Positions 26,992 to 36,090 of a stretch of 64,000 nt of DNA are shown piece by piece. The notes below the pieces were generated by a model. That model was given only the letters and a program-made list of their open reading frames with translations. It did not search any database and was not told the DNA's origin. Both the position numbers and the translations under genes were made by a program. Origin of the DNA: Algibacter sp. L3A6. GTDB taxonomy: Bacteria > Bacteroidota > Bacteroidia > Flavobacteriales > Flavobacteriaceae. Location: contig NZ_CP047030.1 in assembly GCF_009796825.1 (NCBI RefSeq), positions 248,001 to 312,000 of the forward strand, given 5' to 3'. Position 1 is the stretch's first letter; every line of letters begins with the position of its first letter.

Positions 26992-27915
26992 ATGTTAAGT
27001 AGAGTAGCAAATAATCTTATTTGGTTAGATCGATATATGGAACGTGGTAGTGGTATTCTTAGTTTACTAAAAGTAAATTATTATGCCAATCAAGATTCGC
27101 CAGAATTATTTTCCTGGACACCCGTTATTAAAAATTTCACAGCATTCGATAACGAATATTACACGGAAGATGCTTTGGAGTGTATCGATTTTATGGTGTT
27201 TAACACAAATAACTCTAATTCAATTCTCAATATTGTTACCAAAGCGAGAGAAAATGCACGTAGTGTACAAGAGCATATATCGAGAGAACTTTGGCTATGT
27301 GTAAATAATTACTATTTATACCTTACAGATAAAAATTTACGAAAGCGATTAAAAGAAGAAGATCCTGTTCAGTTTTTAGAAGATCTACGTAAGCATCATT
27401 TAATTTATAACGGCACATCCGATATTACTCAAGAACGTGGTACATCGTATTATTTTATGAATGTTGGAAAGTTCTTGGAGCGTGTTAATCTTATTGCCGA
27501 TTTTACATCGCTTAAGCTTCAGGAAATAGGAAAAACATCGGATAGTTTAGAGAAAAGTTTCTATTGGAAAAATTTACTTCTCTCTATAGGTGGTTATCAA
27601 TTCTATCTTAAAACTCATAAATCTACTTTCAATCAAGATCACGTAATTACTATGGTTTTTCAGGATAAATTATTCCCTAGATCCGTATATTATTGTGTAA
27701 ATAAACTAAGTAGGCATATTACGCGTTTAATTGAAACAAACGAACTTGAAAAAAAGAATTTAGAATTCTTAATTGGTAAATTAGAAAGCTCTATAAAATA
27801 CACCACCATTGAAAACATTAATGAGCAAGGCTTAAACAACTTTATACATAGTATAAAGGAAGACATCAGTAATATTTCAACAAATATTAATGCGGTTTAC
27901 AACTCTAATAATTGA
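26992..27915 (+). CDS. Alpha-E domain-containing protein
   Basis: A 307-residue all-helical protein of the alpha-E family, opening with the signature MLSRVANNLIWLDRYMERG and showing ARSVQEHISRELWLCVNNYY and GTSYYFMNVGKFLERV. The family has no known biochemical activity but occurs almost always beside the permuted ATP-grasp and transglutaminase genes, so a role in recognising or holding the modified substrate is proposed. Gaps are 20 nt upstream and 12 nt downstream, consistent with one transcript. Confidence 0.92.
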   Translation: MLSRVANNLIWLDRYMERGSGILSLLKVNYYANQDSPELFSWTPVIKNFTAFDNEYYTEDALECIDFMVFNTNNSNSILNIVTKARENARSVQEHISRELWLCVNNYYLYLTDKNLRKRLKEEDPVQFLEDLRKHHLIYNGTSDITQERGTSYYFMNVGKFLERVNLIADFTSLKLQEIGKTSDSLEKSFYWKNLLLSIGGYQFYLKTHKSTFNQDHVITMVFQDKLFPRSVYYCVNKLSRHITRLIETNELEKKNLEFLIGKLESSIKYTTIENINEQGLNNFIHSIKEDISNISTNINAVYNSNN

Positions 27916-27927
27916 TTTATAACTATC

Positions 27928-28896
27928 ATGGCTACATTTTTCATTAAACATACAACAAAGTATAACTACAATGCACCCGTAATAGATGGGGCAACATTAA
28001 CTAGGTTACACCCTATTAATGATGATAATCAAAAAGTGATTTCGCACTTAATATCTATAACAAATAACCCTTTTATAGAAAGTTTTATCGATTTTTATAA
28101 CAATAGAGTTGGTACGTTTATGGTAATAGAGCCACACGACGAATTGAATATAATTTCTGAAGTTGAAGTGGTAACATCTCCAAAATTAATTCCGGATGAT
28201 AGTATTGACAAAACTTTACAGTGGGAAGAGCTTAAACGCATAAAAAACACCACAGACTTTATAGATTTTACAGCCCATAAACCTTTTAAAGGTAGCAAAG
28301 AAATAACTGATGTTATTCTAGATTTAATGCTAAAAACCAAGTCGCCCTTTCAGGCTGTACTTGCCATATGCGAGTATGTGTATAATAATTTTGAATACAA
28401 AACAGGAGTTACTAACGTAAAAACATCTTTAGAAGAAGCTTGGGAACTAAAAGTAGGTGTTTGTCAAGATTTTACTAATGTTATGCTACGTATGGTAAAA
28501 ATGCTAGGTATACCAGCTAGATATGTAAGTGGCTATATTTGCCCTAACGATGAAATAACTCGAGGAGAAGGTGCTACACATGCCTGGATAGAAGCTTATA
28601 TTCCGTTTTATGGTTGGCTAGGATTCGACCCAACAAACCATGCCATAGCAAACGAAAATCACGTTAGATTAGCTATAGGAAGAGATTATGGAGATTGCGC
28701 ACCAGTTAAAGGTGTGTTTAAAGGTAGTGTTGAAGCTGAAATGCAAGTTACTGTTTCTGTTAAAACAAATAAAAATGAAAACTCAAAGCAACTAAATCCA
28801 GAAGTTTCTACCGTATATCCTTCAAACAGTTACAAGCGTAGTTTGGAAGAAAAAGAAAACGGTGGCGGACAACAACAGCAGCAACAGCAACAATAA
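27928..28896 (+). CDS. Transglutaminase-like cysteine protease with polyglutamine tail
   Basis: A 322-residue protein. The N-terminal beta-rich bacterial transglutaminase N domain (FIKHTTKYNYNAPV) is followed by the catalytic core with a complete triad: C179 in VGVCQDFTNVML, H218 in EGATHAWIEAY, and D234 in LGFDPTNH. It is the third member of the ATP-grasp/alpha-E cluster and probably cleaves or transfers the peptide made by it. The C-terminus is odd: after a charged linker it ends GGG plus eight glutamines, encoded by a mixed CAA/CAG run. Lack of a signal peptide suggests a cytoplasmic location. Confidence 0.93.
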   Translation: MATFFIKHTTKYNYNAPVIDGATLTRLHPINDDNQKVISHLISITNNPFIESFIDFYNNRVGTFMVIEPHDELNIISEVEVVTSPKLIPDDSIDKTLQWEELKRIKNTTDFIDFTAHKPFKGSKEITDVILDLMLKTKSPFQAVLAICEYVYNNFEYKTGVTNVKTSLEEAWELKVGVCQDFTNVMLRMVKMLGIPARYVSGYICPNDEITRGEGATHAWIEAYIPFYGWLGFDPTNHAIANENHVRLAIGRDYGDCAPVKGVFKGSVEAEMQVTVSVKTNKNENSKQLNPEVSTVYPSNSYKRSLEEKENGGGQQQQQQQQ

Positions 28897-28903
28897 TAGA
28901 ATT

Positions 28904-29881
28904 TTATTTTTTTCTATCGATAACATAGTTAACCATAAGCTCTAACGATTGCTTATATTCAGAATCTGGATACTTTTGAAGCAATTCTAGAGCTTCCGTT
29001 TGAAATTGTGTCATTTTAGAAATGGCATAATCCAAACCACCATTATTTTTCACAAAAGCGATAACTTCTTTTACGCGTTTGGTGTCTTTATTATGGTTTT
29101 TAATGGAATTAATGAGCCATTTTTTATCCTTTTTAGATGCACCATTAAGCACATGAATTAAAGGTAAAGTCATTTTTTGTTCCTTTATGTCAATACCTGT
29201 TGGCTTTCCAATTTGCGTATCCCCATAATCAAATAAATCATCCTTAATCTGAAATGCCATACCAATTAGCTCTCCAAATTTACGCATGGTTTCTACATGT
29301 TCCGATTGTGGTTTTACAGATGCAGCACCTAAACTACAACAGGCAGCAATTAGAGTTGCTGTTTTCTGACGAATAATCTCGTAATATACCGCTTCGGTAA
29401 TATCTAATTTTCTGGCTTTTTCTATTTGGAGCAACTCACCTTCACTCATTTCTCGCACTGCAACCGAAATAATTTTAAGCAAATCGAAATCATTATTGTC
29501 AATCGATAATAATAAACCTTTAGACAGTAAAAAATCGCCAATTAAAACAGCTATTTTATTTTTCCAAAGTGCATTTACAGAAAAGAAACCACGACGTCTG
29601 TTACTATCATCCACCACATCATCATGTACTAATGTTGCAGTGTGTATAAGCTCTATAACAGAAGCTCCACGATAGGTACGCTCGAAAACTTCGCCGTTAG
29701 AAACCATTTTAGAAACTAAAAACACAAACATAGGGCGCATTTGCTTCCCTTTGCGATTCACAATATAATGTGTAATACGGTTTAGCAAAGCCACTTTACT
29801 CGACATAGAAAGCAGGAACTTTTGTTCAAAAAGATCCATTTCGTAAGCTATGGGTTGCTTTATTTGTTCTACTATTTTCAA
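28904..29881 (-). CDS. Polyprenyl diphosphate synthase (IspB type)
   Basis: A 325-residue trans-prenyltransferase that extends isoprenoid chains, probably for the menaquinone side chain. The first Asp-rich motif is LVHDDVVDDSNRRRG (with the long-chain type aliphatic residues ahead), the second is FQIKDDLFDYGD, and GKPTGIDIKEQKMTLPLIH follows. Chain length cannot be read from the sequence. It converges on the transglutaminase gene with a 7-nt gap. Confidence 0.93.
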   Translation of the reverse strand: MKIVEQIKQPIAYEMDLFEQKFLLSMSSKVALLNRITHYIVNRKGKQMRPMFVFLVSKMVSNGEVFERTYRGASVIELIHTATLVHDDVVDDSNRRRGFFSVNALWKNKIAVLIGDFLLSKGLLLSIDNNDFDLLKIISVAVREMSEGELLQIEKARKLDITEAVYYEIIRQKTATLIAACCSLGAASVKPQSEHVETMRKFGELIGMAFQIKDDLFDYGDTQIGKPTGIDIKEQKMTLPLIHVLNGASKKDKKWLINSIKNHNKDTKRVKEVIAFVKNNGGLDYAISKMTQFQTEALELLQKYPDSEYKQSLELMVNYVIDRKK

Positions 29882-29901
29882 GGTGAAATATTAAAAGAAA
29901 T

Positions 29902-29909
29902 CAAATATA
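29902..29909 (-). promoter_or_regulatory. -7 box upstream of polyprenyl synthase
   Basis: TATATTTG on the minus strand, exact TAnnTTTG match, 20 nt before the start codon at 29881. No -33 TTG is clear. Confidence 0.45.
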
Positions 29910-29965
29910 AGATTTACAAATTTATATACTAAGCGATTTATGATTTTATACGAAATACCAAACGC

Positions 29966-31006
29966 TTAACTTTTGTTGGCCAATTGCCCACAAGCAGCAT
30001 CGATATCTTTTCCGCGACTGCGACGTACGTTAACTACAATTCTGTTTTTTTCTAATGCGCTAATGTAATTTTCAAGAGCTTCGTTTGAGGCTTGTTGAAA
30101 TTCACCATCGTCAATAGGGTTGTATTCAATAATATTAACCTTACATGGTACATATTTACAAAACTGAACAAAGGCATCAATATCTTCTTGTCTATCGTTT
30201 ATACCTTTCCAAACCACATATTCGTAACTAATTTTACGACTAGTTTTTAAGTACCAATATTCTAAAGATTCTTTTAAATCTTTTAAAGGAAATGTTTCGT
30301 TAAAAGGCATTATTCGAGTTCGAACCTCATCTATTGCTGAGTGTAACGATACGGCTAAGTTGAATTTTACGTCATCATCAGCCATTTTTCTGATCATTTT
30401 TGGCACTCCTGATGTTGAAACCGTAATTCGTTTTGGAGACATGCCTAAACCATCGGTAGATGTTATTTTATCGATAGCCTTAATCACGTTATTATAATTC
30501 ATTAGCGGCTCGCCCATACCCATAAACACAATGTTGCTTAAGGGACGATCGTGATATAAGCGGCTTTCGTTATCGATAGCTACTACTTGATCGTAAATTT
30601 CGTCTGGATTTAAGTTTCGCATACGCTTTAAACGTGAGGTTGCACAAAACTTACAATCTAAACTACAGCCTACTTGACTCGAAACACATGCTGTGGTTCT
30701 TGTTTTTGTTGGTATTAAAACCGACTCTACAATTAAACCATCGTGCAAACGTACCGCATTTTTAACTGTACCATCGCTACTACGTTGCATGGTATCTACT
30801 TTAATGTGATTGATTACAAAATTGTCTTCCAGCATTTGGCGTGTTTCTTTAGATACGTTTGTCATATCTTCGAAGGTGTAAGCCGATTTTTGCCAAAGCC
30901 ATTCGTAAACTTGATTGCCTCGAAAAGCTTTATCGCCATTTTTTACAAAGAAATCCCGAAGTTGTTCTTTGGTTAAGGCGCGTATGTCTTTTTTATTATC
31001 TTTCAT
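29966..31006 (-). CDS. rlmN: 23S rRNA (adenine2503-C2)-methyltransferase, dual rRNA/tRNA
   Basis: A 346-residue radical SAM enzyme that methylates C2 of A2503 in 23S rRNA and A37 in some tRNAs. The cluster-binding CxxxCxxC is C114, C118 and C121 in VGCSLDCKFCAT. The second reactive cysteine of the family is C339 in DIDAACGQL. GMGEPLMNYNNVIKA and RITVSTSGVPKMI are the SAM-binding segments. Full length. A -7 box lies only 8 nt before the start codon. Confidence 0.97.
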   Translation of the reverse strand: MKDNKKDIRALTKEQLRDFFVKNGDKAFRGNQVYEWLWQKSAYTFEDMTNVSKETRQMLEDNFVINHIKVDTMQRSSDGTVKNAVRLHDGLIVESVLIPTKTRTTACVSSQVGCSLDCKFCATSRLKRMRNLNPDEIYDQVVAIDNESRLYHDRPLSNIVFMGMGEPLMNYNNVIKAIDKITSTDGLGMSPKRITVSTSGVPKMIRKMADDDVKFNLAVSLHSAIDEVRTRIMPFNETFPLKDLKESLEYWYLKTSRKISYEYVVWKGINDRQEDIDAFVQFCKYVPCKVNIIEYNPIDDGEFQQASNEALENYISALEKNRIVVNVRRSRGKDIDAACGQLANKS

Positions 31007-31013
31007 TTGGTTG

Positions 31014-31021
31014 CAAAAATA
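31014..31021 (-). promoter_or_regulatory. -7 box adjacent to rlmN start
   Basis: TATTTTTG on the minus strand ends 7 nt before the ATG of rlmN, predicting a transcript with almost no 5' leader. Confidence 0.45.
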
Positions 31022-31102
31022 GTGAAAGCTTTTTCTTTTATAGCACTTGTTTTTATAAAGTCATCCTAAATTTAGTGTAGACCTTAAATTTAGCACATGG
31101 CT

Positions 31103-31252
31103 GCATTAGGGATTGTAGCGGCATCCTTTTTGCTGAATTTATAAATTAGTTATTTGATAGGTCTGATACTTTATAAAAAACCTAATTACAAATAAAAATA
31201 TACTGTTTTACAAAAAGATATAGCGAAAAGCCCGACCTGAAAGGAAATGCCC
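31103..31252 (-). repeat. Dispersed intergenic repeat, copy B
   Basis: Read on the minus strand it starts TGGGCATTTCCTTTCAGGTC, continues GGGCTTTTCGCTATATC then TTTTTG, and ends CAGCAAAAAGGATGCCGC then TACAATCCCTAATGC. Its ends align with copies A (4348-4431) and C (52633-52722), while its roughly 75-nt centre is unique and AT-rich. It fills much of the 338-nt gap between rlmN and queA. The rest of that gap holds only the queA terminator. Confidence 0.75.
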
Positions 31253-31288
31253 AAATTTTAAAACTTACTATTATTATTAAATATAGAA

Positions 31289-31323
31289 CAAAAAAAAACC
31301 TCATCGTTTTTAATAGATGAGGC
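31289..31323 (-). terminator. Terminator of queA
   Basis: On the minus strand GCCTCATC, a 10-nt loop and GATGAGG form a 7-bp stem followed by about ten T residues. It lies 22 nt after the queA stop codon. Confidence 0.9.
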
Positions 31324-31344
31324 TTAAATTTTATTTTAAATGGA

Positions 31345-32394
31345 TTAGATGATTAACATCGCATCACCATAACTGTAGAATTTATATTTTTCTTTTACCG
31401 CTTCTTCGTATGCTTTTTTAGCAAAATCGTGACCTGCGAATGCCGAAATCATCATTAATAATGTAGATTTTGGTGTGTGGAAGTTAGTGATCATGCAGTT
31501 TGCGATACTGAATTCGTATGGAGGGAAAATAAATTTATTTGTCCATCCTTCTATTTCGTTAAGCTTTCCGCTTGTTGAAACTGCACTTTCTATGGCACGC
31601 ATAGCTGTGGTTCCTACGGCGCAAATACGACGCTTTTCTTTAAGTGCTGTATTTACAATCTCGACTGCTTTTGCTTCAATTTTAAGCTCTTCGCTATCCA
31701 TTTTATGCTTAGACAAATCTTCTACTTCTACAGGATTAAACGTTCCTAAACCTACGTGTAACGTAACCTCAGCAAATTTAACTCCTTTAATTTCTAAACG
31801 TTTTAATAAATGTCTAGAAAAGTGAAGTCCTGCAGTTGGTGCCGCTACAGCGCCTTCTGTTTTTGCGTATATAGTTTGGTAACGGTCTTGATCTTCTGGT
31901 TCTACATCACGTTTGATGTATTTTGGAAGTGGTGTTTCGCCTAGCTCGTTTAATTTCTTACGAAATTCAGTATAAGATCCATCATATAAAAAACGTAAAG
32001 TACGCCCTCTAGATGTTGTGTTATCTATAACTTCGGCTACTAACGTTTCGTCGTCTCCAAAGTATAATTTATTTCCTATTCTTATTTTACGTGCTGGATC
32101 TACTAAAACATCCCAAAGGCGTTGTTCTTCATTTAATTCTCTTAATAAAAAAACTTCGATTCTAGCACCTGTTTTTTCTTTGTTTCCGTATAAACGGGCT
32201 GGAAAAACTTTGGTATCATTTAAAATTAAAACATCGTCTTCCTGAAAATAATCAATAATGTCTTTAAACATCTTGTGTTCAATGGTCTGCTCTTTTCTGT
32301 TAAGCACCATTAAACGTGACTCATCTCTGTTTTCAGCTGGATATTCCGCTAATAATTCATCTGGTAAATTGAAACCAAAATGTGATAATTTCAT
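31345..32394 (-). CDS. queA: S-adenosylmethionine:tRNA ribosyltransferase-isomerase
   Basis: Transfers and isomerises the ribosyl part of SAM onto preQ1 in tRNA to give epoxyqueuosine. The 349-residue length is typical. Recognisable segments are FNLPDELLAEYPAENRDESRLMVLNR at the start (LPDELIAQ-type signature), VLILNDTKVFPARLYG, EGAVAAPTAGLHFSRHLL and HVGLGTFNPV. It has its own promoter and terminator. aroA lies upstream on the same strand with a 115-nt gap containing that promoter. Confidence 0.97.
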   Translation of the reverse strand: MKLSHFGFNLPDELLAEYPAENRDESRLMVLNRKEQTIEHKMFKDIIDYFQEDDVLILNDTKVFPARLYGNKEKTGARIEVFLLRELNEEQRLWDVLVDPARKIRIGNKLYFGDDETLVAEVIDNTTSRGRTLRFLYDGSYTEFRKKLNELGETPLPKYIKRDVEPEDQDRYQTIYAKTEGAVAAPTAGLHFSRHLLKRLEIKGVKFAEVTLHVGLGTFNPVEVEDLSKHKMDSEELKIEAKAVEIVNTALKEKRRICAVGTTAMRAIESAVSTSGKLNEIEGWTNKFIFPPYEFSIANCMITNFHTPKSTLLMMISAFAGHDFAKKAYEEAVKEKYKFYSYGDAMLII

Positions 32395-32462
32395 TCAAAA
32401 AGGTTTTAAGTTAATGTGTTTTAATCTCTTCTGAGTTTCCCCTGAAAAAAATCTAACAGCTG

Positions 32463-32494
32463 CAAATATACAATCTGAGCATAGGGGTTGTCAA
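32463..32494 (-). promoter_or_regulatory. Promoter of queA
   Basis: On the minus strand TATATTTG (32463-32470) is preceded 21 nt upstream by TTG (32492-32494, part of TTGACA). This is one of the best two-part Bacteroidota promoters in the window and gives a leader of about 60 nt. Confidence 0.65.
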
Positions 32495-32509
32495 GTAAAT
32501 GCGTGATTA

Positions 32510-33736
32510 TTATTCGGTTATTTTAAAACCGATAGCTTTTAAGTCGTCCCAAAACGTTGGGTATGATTTAGATACCACGGCAGCATGTTCTATAATTAAT
32601 GATGTTTTTAGGGCTAAAGGCGCGAATGCCATAGCCATACGGTGATCGTTATAGGTTGCAATTGGCACTAATTCCTTTATTTTAGTTGATGGCGCCAAGT
32701 GTAAAGACTTATCTGTGATTTTTACTTCGCCACCTAATTTTTCAATTTCGGTTTTTAAAGCAACTAATCTATCTGTTTCTTTAATCTTTAAGGTATGCAA
32801 ACCTATTAAATCACAAGGCATACCTAATGCAAAGCATGTTACTGCTATGGTTTGAGCAATATCTGGTGCGTTCTTTAAATCTAAACTTATTGTTGATTCG
32901 CTAGCTTTTTCTTTTTTTAATGTAATAGAATTACCATTGAATGTACTAGTTACTCCAAAGTGTTTGTAAATTTCGACTAACACAGAATCACCTTGTAAAG
33001 AATTCTCTTTGTATGATGATAAAGTGATTTCTGTACCAATATCACTAATAGCTGCAATACTGAAATAGTATGATGCAGAAGACCAATCGGACTCAACAAC
33101 TAATGTTTTTGGTGTTAATGCTTTTGTATTTGGTTTTATGGTGATCACGTTACCAACAAACGACGACTCTACCCCTATTTCGTCGAGTAAGCTTAACGTC
33201 ATGTTTATATATGGTACCGATGTAATTTCGCCTTCTAACGTTAACTCCAAACCATTTTCTAGTTTTGAAGCTATTAATAATAAAGCTGAAATATATTGAC
33301 TACTTACATTTGCTTTTAGAGACACTTTATGATTTGATAGTTTTTTTCCTGTAATTTTTATTGGTGGAAAACCATCGTTATCGATATAACTTATTTCTGC
33401 TCCAAGATCTTGAAGGGCTTCAACTAAAATTTTAATTGGACGCTCCGTCATTCTTTTAGACCCCGTAAGTGTTACTTCTCTTCCTTCTTGAATTGAAAAA
33501 TATGCAGTTAAAAAACGCATGGCTGTTCCGGCATGGTGAATATCTACCACGTTGGATTGCGAGCTTAAAGCATTCGTCATTAAATTACTATCATCGGAGT
33601 TTGAAACATTTTCAAGTTTAAATTCCGGATAAAGTGCTTGTAATAATAACAAACGGTTAGATTCACTTTTTGAACCTGTAATTATAACTGCCGATTTTTG
33701 GTTTTCGAGTTTTGATTTATGAAGAGTAATATTCAT
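32510..33736 (-). CDS. aroA: 3-phosphoshikimate 1-carboxyvinyltransferase (EPSP synthase)
   Basis: Sixth step of the shikimate pathway: shikimate-3-phosphate plus PEP to EPSP. The 408-residue protein shows GSKSESNRLLLLQAL (substrate loop), HHAGTAMRFLTAYFS in place of the usual GNAGTAMR, GSKRMTERPIKILVEAL, ESDWSSASYYFS, PDIAQTIAVTC, KETDRLVALKTEIEKLG and ATYNDHRMAMAFAPLAL. It is slightly shorter than the E. coli enzyme, as usual in Bacteroidota. The MazG-like gene precedes it by 33 nt. Confidence 0.96.
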   Translation of the reverse strand: MNITLHKSKLENQKSAVIITGSKSESNRLLLLQALYPEFKLENVSNSDDSNLMTNALSSQSNVVDIHHAGTAMRFLTAYFSIQEGREVTLTGSKRMTERPIKILVEALQDLGAEISYIDNDGFPPIKITGKKLSNHKVSLKANVSSQYISALLLIASKLENGLELTLEGEITSVPYINMTLSLLDEIGVESSFVGNVITIKPNTKALTPKTLVVESDWSSASYYFSIAAISDIGTEITLSSYKENSLQGDSVLVEIYKHFGVTSTFNGNSITLKKEKASESTISLDLKNAPDIAQTIAVTCFALGMPCDLIGLHTLKIKETDRLVALKTEIEKLGGEVKITDKSLHLAPSTKIKELVPIATYNDHRMAMAFAPLALKTSLIIEHAAVVSKSYPTFWDDLKAIGFKITE

Positions 33737-33769
33737 TGTAAAATTCTATACGTTTTAAAGCCTGCTAAT

Positions 33770-34096
33770 TTACTTTAATTTTTCGTTATTATGGTGTCTA
33801 TCGTGGTCGCGTTTTCCTTTCTTATACATTCTTTCATCAAAAGCTTTTTGTAAATCGACTCCGGTTTGATTAGCTAAACAAAGTACAACGAATAAAACAT
33901 CGGCTAATTCTTCACCCAAATCTTTGTTTTTATCACTTTCTTTTTCGCTTTGCTCTCCGTATCTGCGGGCAATTATTCTAGCGACCTCCCCTACTTCTTC
34001 GGTAAGTTGAGCCATATTGGTAAGCTCGTTAAAATAACGAACACCATGCTCTTTTATCCAATTATCTACTTCTTGTTGTGCGTTTTCTATATTCAT
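33770..34096 (-). CDS. MazG-like nucleotide pyrophosphohydrolase
   Basis: A 108-residue all-alpha NTP pyrophosphatase. The metal-binding EExxE-type motifs are LTEEVGEVARIIARRYGEQ and LGEELADVLFVVLCLANQTGVDL. The family hydrolyses (d)NTPs to monophosphates and pyrophosphate as housekeeping; the preferred substrate is unknown. It starts within the stop of the upstream DUF3857 gene (TAATG), so the two are translationally coupled. Confidence 0.92.
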   Translation of the reverse strand: MNIENAQQEVDNWIKEHGVRYFNELTNMAQLTEEVGEVARIIARRYGEQSEKESDKNKDLGEELADVLFVVLCLANQTGVDLQKAFDERMYKKGKRDHDRHHNNEKLK

Positions 34097-36081
34097 TATA
34101 TTCTACTTAAAACTATTTGTTCGTTTTCTTTCTCTATCATTTGTGCAAAATAAGCTTTTAAAGACTCATAATACTCTGGAGTAATAATGGCATCATTAAT
34201 CTCATACAACACAGATAATTGTATTGTATTTCCTGCCCCATTAATTTGATAAACAAATTTACCTAAATGATCAGGTAATTCTAAAGCTCCAGATTCTGGT
34301 AGGCTTTCTATTTTATACCCTTCAGGGATTTTTACTACTATTTTACTATCTGTTTTAGATGGATATCCAAAATCAACAGGAAACTCTCTTTCGCTTAACT
34401 TAAAAGGATTATCTGTTGTTTTAAAAAAAAACATTGGAGAAAAGTACATTTTATCACCAATAACATCAACTTGACTTTCTTTTACAAATTTATAAGATTC
34501 CACAACAGGCTTACCTAAATCTAATTCATTTTTGACATCGTAATCCGAAATTTCAAGTCCGTCATACTTGTTTTCTAATCGCTCAATAAAATCATCACGA
34601 TCAACATCTACAAAACGCTCTCTAAACGACAATGCTTTATGGCTTTTTCTTATACTCCTGTATCCACCAGATAAATCTCCATTTTCCGATAAACTAGCCA
34701 TAAAAAAAACGGTGTTTTCTGAGATTTCTTCAGGGTATAAATCTATTAAAGTAGAACCACCAGCTTCTGCTATAACACGTCCTTGCCAATTTAGTGTTCT
34801 AAAAGGTAAAACATTAGGAATACTAAACTTACTTGTAGCATCCAAGAGCATATTACCCTCTATAAATTTCACATAACTCACTACATAATTATAGCCTTCT
34901 AATGTTGGAAATAATGGAACACCATGTTCCCTAGTGCTTACTAAAACGGGGTAAGCTCTAAGCCCGGCATATTGCAACATAGCGGTAAGCATTAAATTAA
35001 TTTCGGCAACATTACCCACATGCTCTTTATATGCTTTCCTAACACCATCATCCGTCCCATAACCATAATAACCATTCCATTTCACTTTGTTTTTTACAAA
35101 ATTAAATATTAACGCCGCACGTTGTAATGGATCGGAAACTGTTGCTATTAGTGCATCAATATCATCTTCAAAATAACCATTTTTATTTAATTCGGGGCCA
35201 AAGTTTGAGTTGTCGTAAATAGTTTTTACTACATCGGACCAGGATGTGGTGTATGACTTTATAGGCGCATCTGGATACTTAGTGTAAGATAGCTCGTATT
35301 TTACTGAAGACCTATAATTATCAATGTTATTAACATAAGGTTCATCCTTTAGAGCCGGTACATTCTCTATATCGTATTCTGTAATATGCTTCGTAAAGTT
35401 TAAATTTTCTGAATAAAACGATCTATCTTCTGTTCTTCCCGTAAATGTTATTTTATCTGACTGAGCAGTTTTTTTAGGCACAATCCCCAAATACCCTCTT
35501 ACGTTCACTTTGAAGCTAAAGTATTCTGGAGCCTCAAATCTAGCTTCTATCTTTTTAATAGGAATATCATGTTGAAATACAAATTCGTCTACATTATATA
35601 TAAATGGTGAATTAATTCTGTATTTATACTCTACAATACTTCCTGCCTTGATATTAGGCATCGTAAACTTATACTCATTGCTGTATTTCGATAATTCCGT
35701 TTTAAAAATACCCTCTTTAGATAATTTAGTATCAACAATTTTACCATTTACTAAACTATATGTATAGGCTTTTAAGTTTCGAATTTCCTCATCGCTACCT
35801 CCACTTACACTCAATCTATTTGATTTAGTTGCGTAATCAAATCCCTCTTGATTGTAAATCTTAATACGCTCATGCACTTCGGTTATCAATGTAAACCCAT
35901 TTTGCTCATCATACTCATAAAAAGATTTTCTATATTTATACAAATACGTTGCACTTGCAGAAGAGTCTAAAGGATTAAATTTTTCTTGTAGTTCTTCTTT
36001 AGATACTTTGCCAAAATGGTAATCTTGAGCAAATGCAGTTAATGAGAAACAAAGAGTTACTAATAGTGAGGTTAGTTTCAT
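34096..36081 (-). CDS. Exported DUF3857 protein with degenerate transglutaminase domain
   Basis: A 661-residue protein with a signal peptide (MKLTSLLVTLCFSLTAFAQ), an N-terminal DUF3857 beta domain (about residues 50-230), a transglutaminase-like region (about 290-440) and a C-terminal DUF3858-like beta domain. The transglutaminase site looks inactive: the catalytic Cys position is V358 in HVGNVAEINLML, and the usual His appears as Tyr in GYNYVVSY, while the Asp is kept in LLDATSKF. It probably has a structural or binding role in the periplasm. It is 9 nt downstream of a paralogous gene. Confidence 0.87.
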   Translation of the reverse strand: MKLTSLLVTLCFSLTAFAQDYHFGKVSKEELQEKFNPLDSSASATYLYKYRKSFYEYDEQNGFTLITEVHERIKIYNQEGFDYATKSNRLSVSGGSDEEIRNLKAYTYSLVNGKIVDTKLSKEGIFKTELSKYSNEYKFTMPNIKAGSIVEYKYRINSPFIYNVDEFVFQHDIPIKKIEARFEAPEYFSFKVNVRGYLGIVPKKTAQSDKITFTGRTEDRSFYSENLNFTKHITEYDIENVPALKDEPYVNNIDNYRSSVKYELSYTKYPDAPIKSYTTSWSDVVKTIYDNSNFGPELNKNGYFEDDIDALIATVSDPLQRAALIFNFVKNKVKWNGYYGYGTDDGVRKAYKEHVGNVAEINLMLTAMLQYAGLRAYPVLVSTREHGVPLFPTLEGYNYVVSYVKFIEGNMLLDATSKFSIPNVLPFRTLNWQGRVIAEAGGSTLIDLYPEEISENTVFFMASLSENGDLSGGYRSIRKSHKALSFRERFVDVDRDDFIERLENKYDGLEISDYDVKNELDLGKPVVESYKFVKESQVDVIGDKMYFSPMFFFKTTDNPFKLSEREFPVDFGYPSKTDSKIVVKIPEGYKIESLPESGALELPDHLGKFVYQINGAGNTIQLSVLYEINDAIITPEYYESLKAYFAQMIEKENEQIVLSRI

Positions 36082-36090
36082 GCTATAATT

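Noticed and set aside
28860..28896. Poly-Gln run of the transglutaminase as a sequencing or frameshift artefact
   Set aside because: The run mixes CAA and CAG codons, stays in frame and ends in a normal stop 7 nt before the convergent gene's stop; kept as real, though its length may vary.
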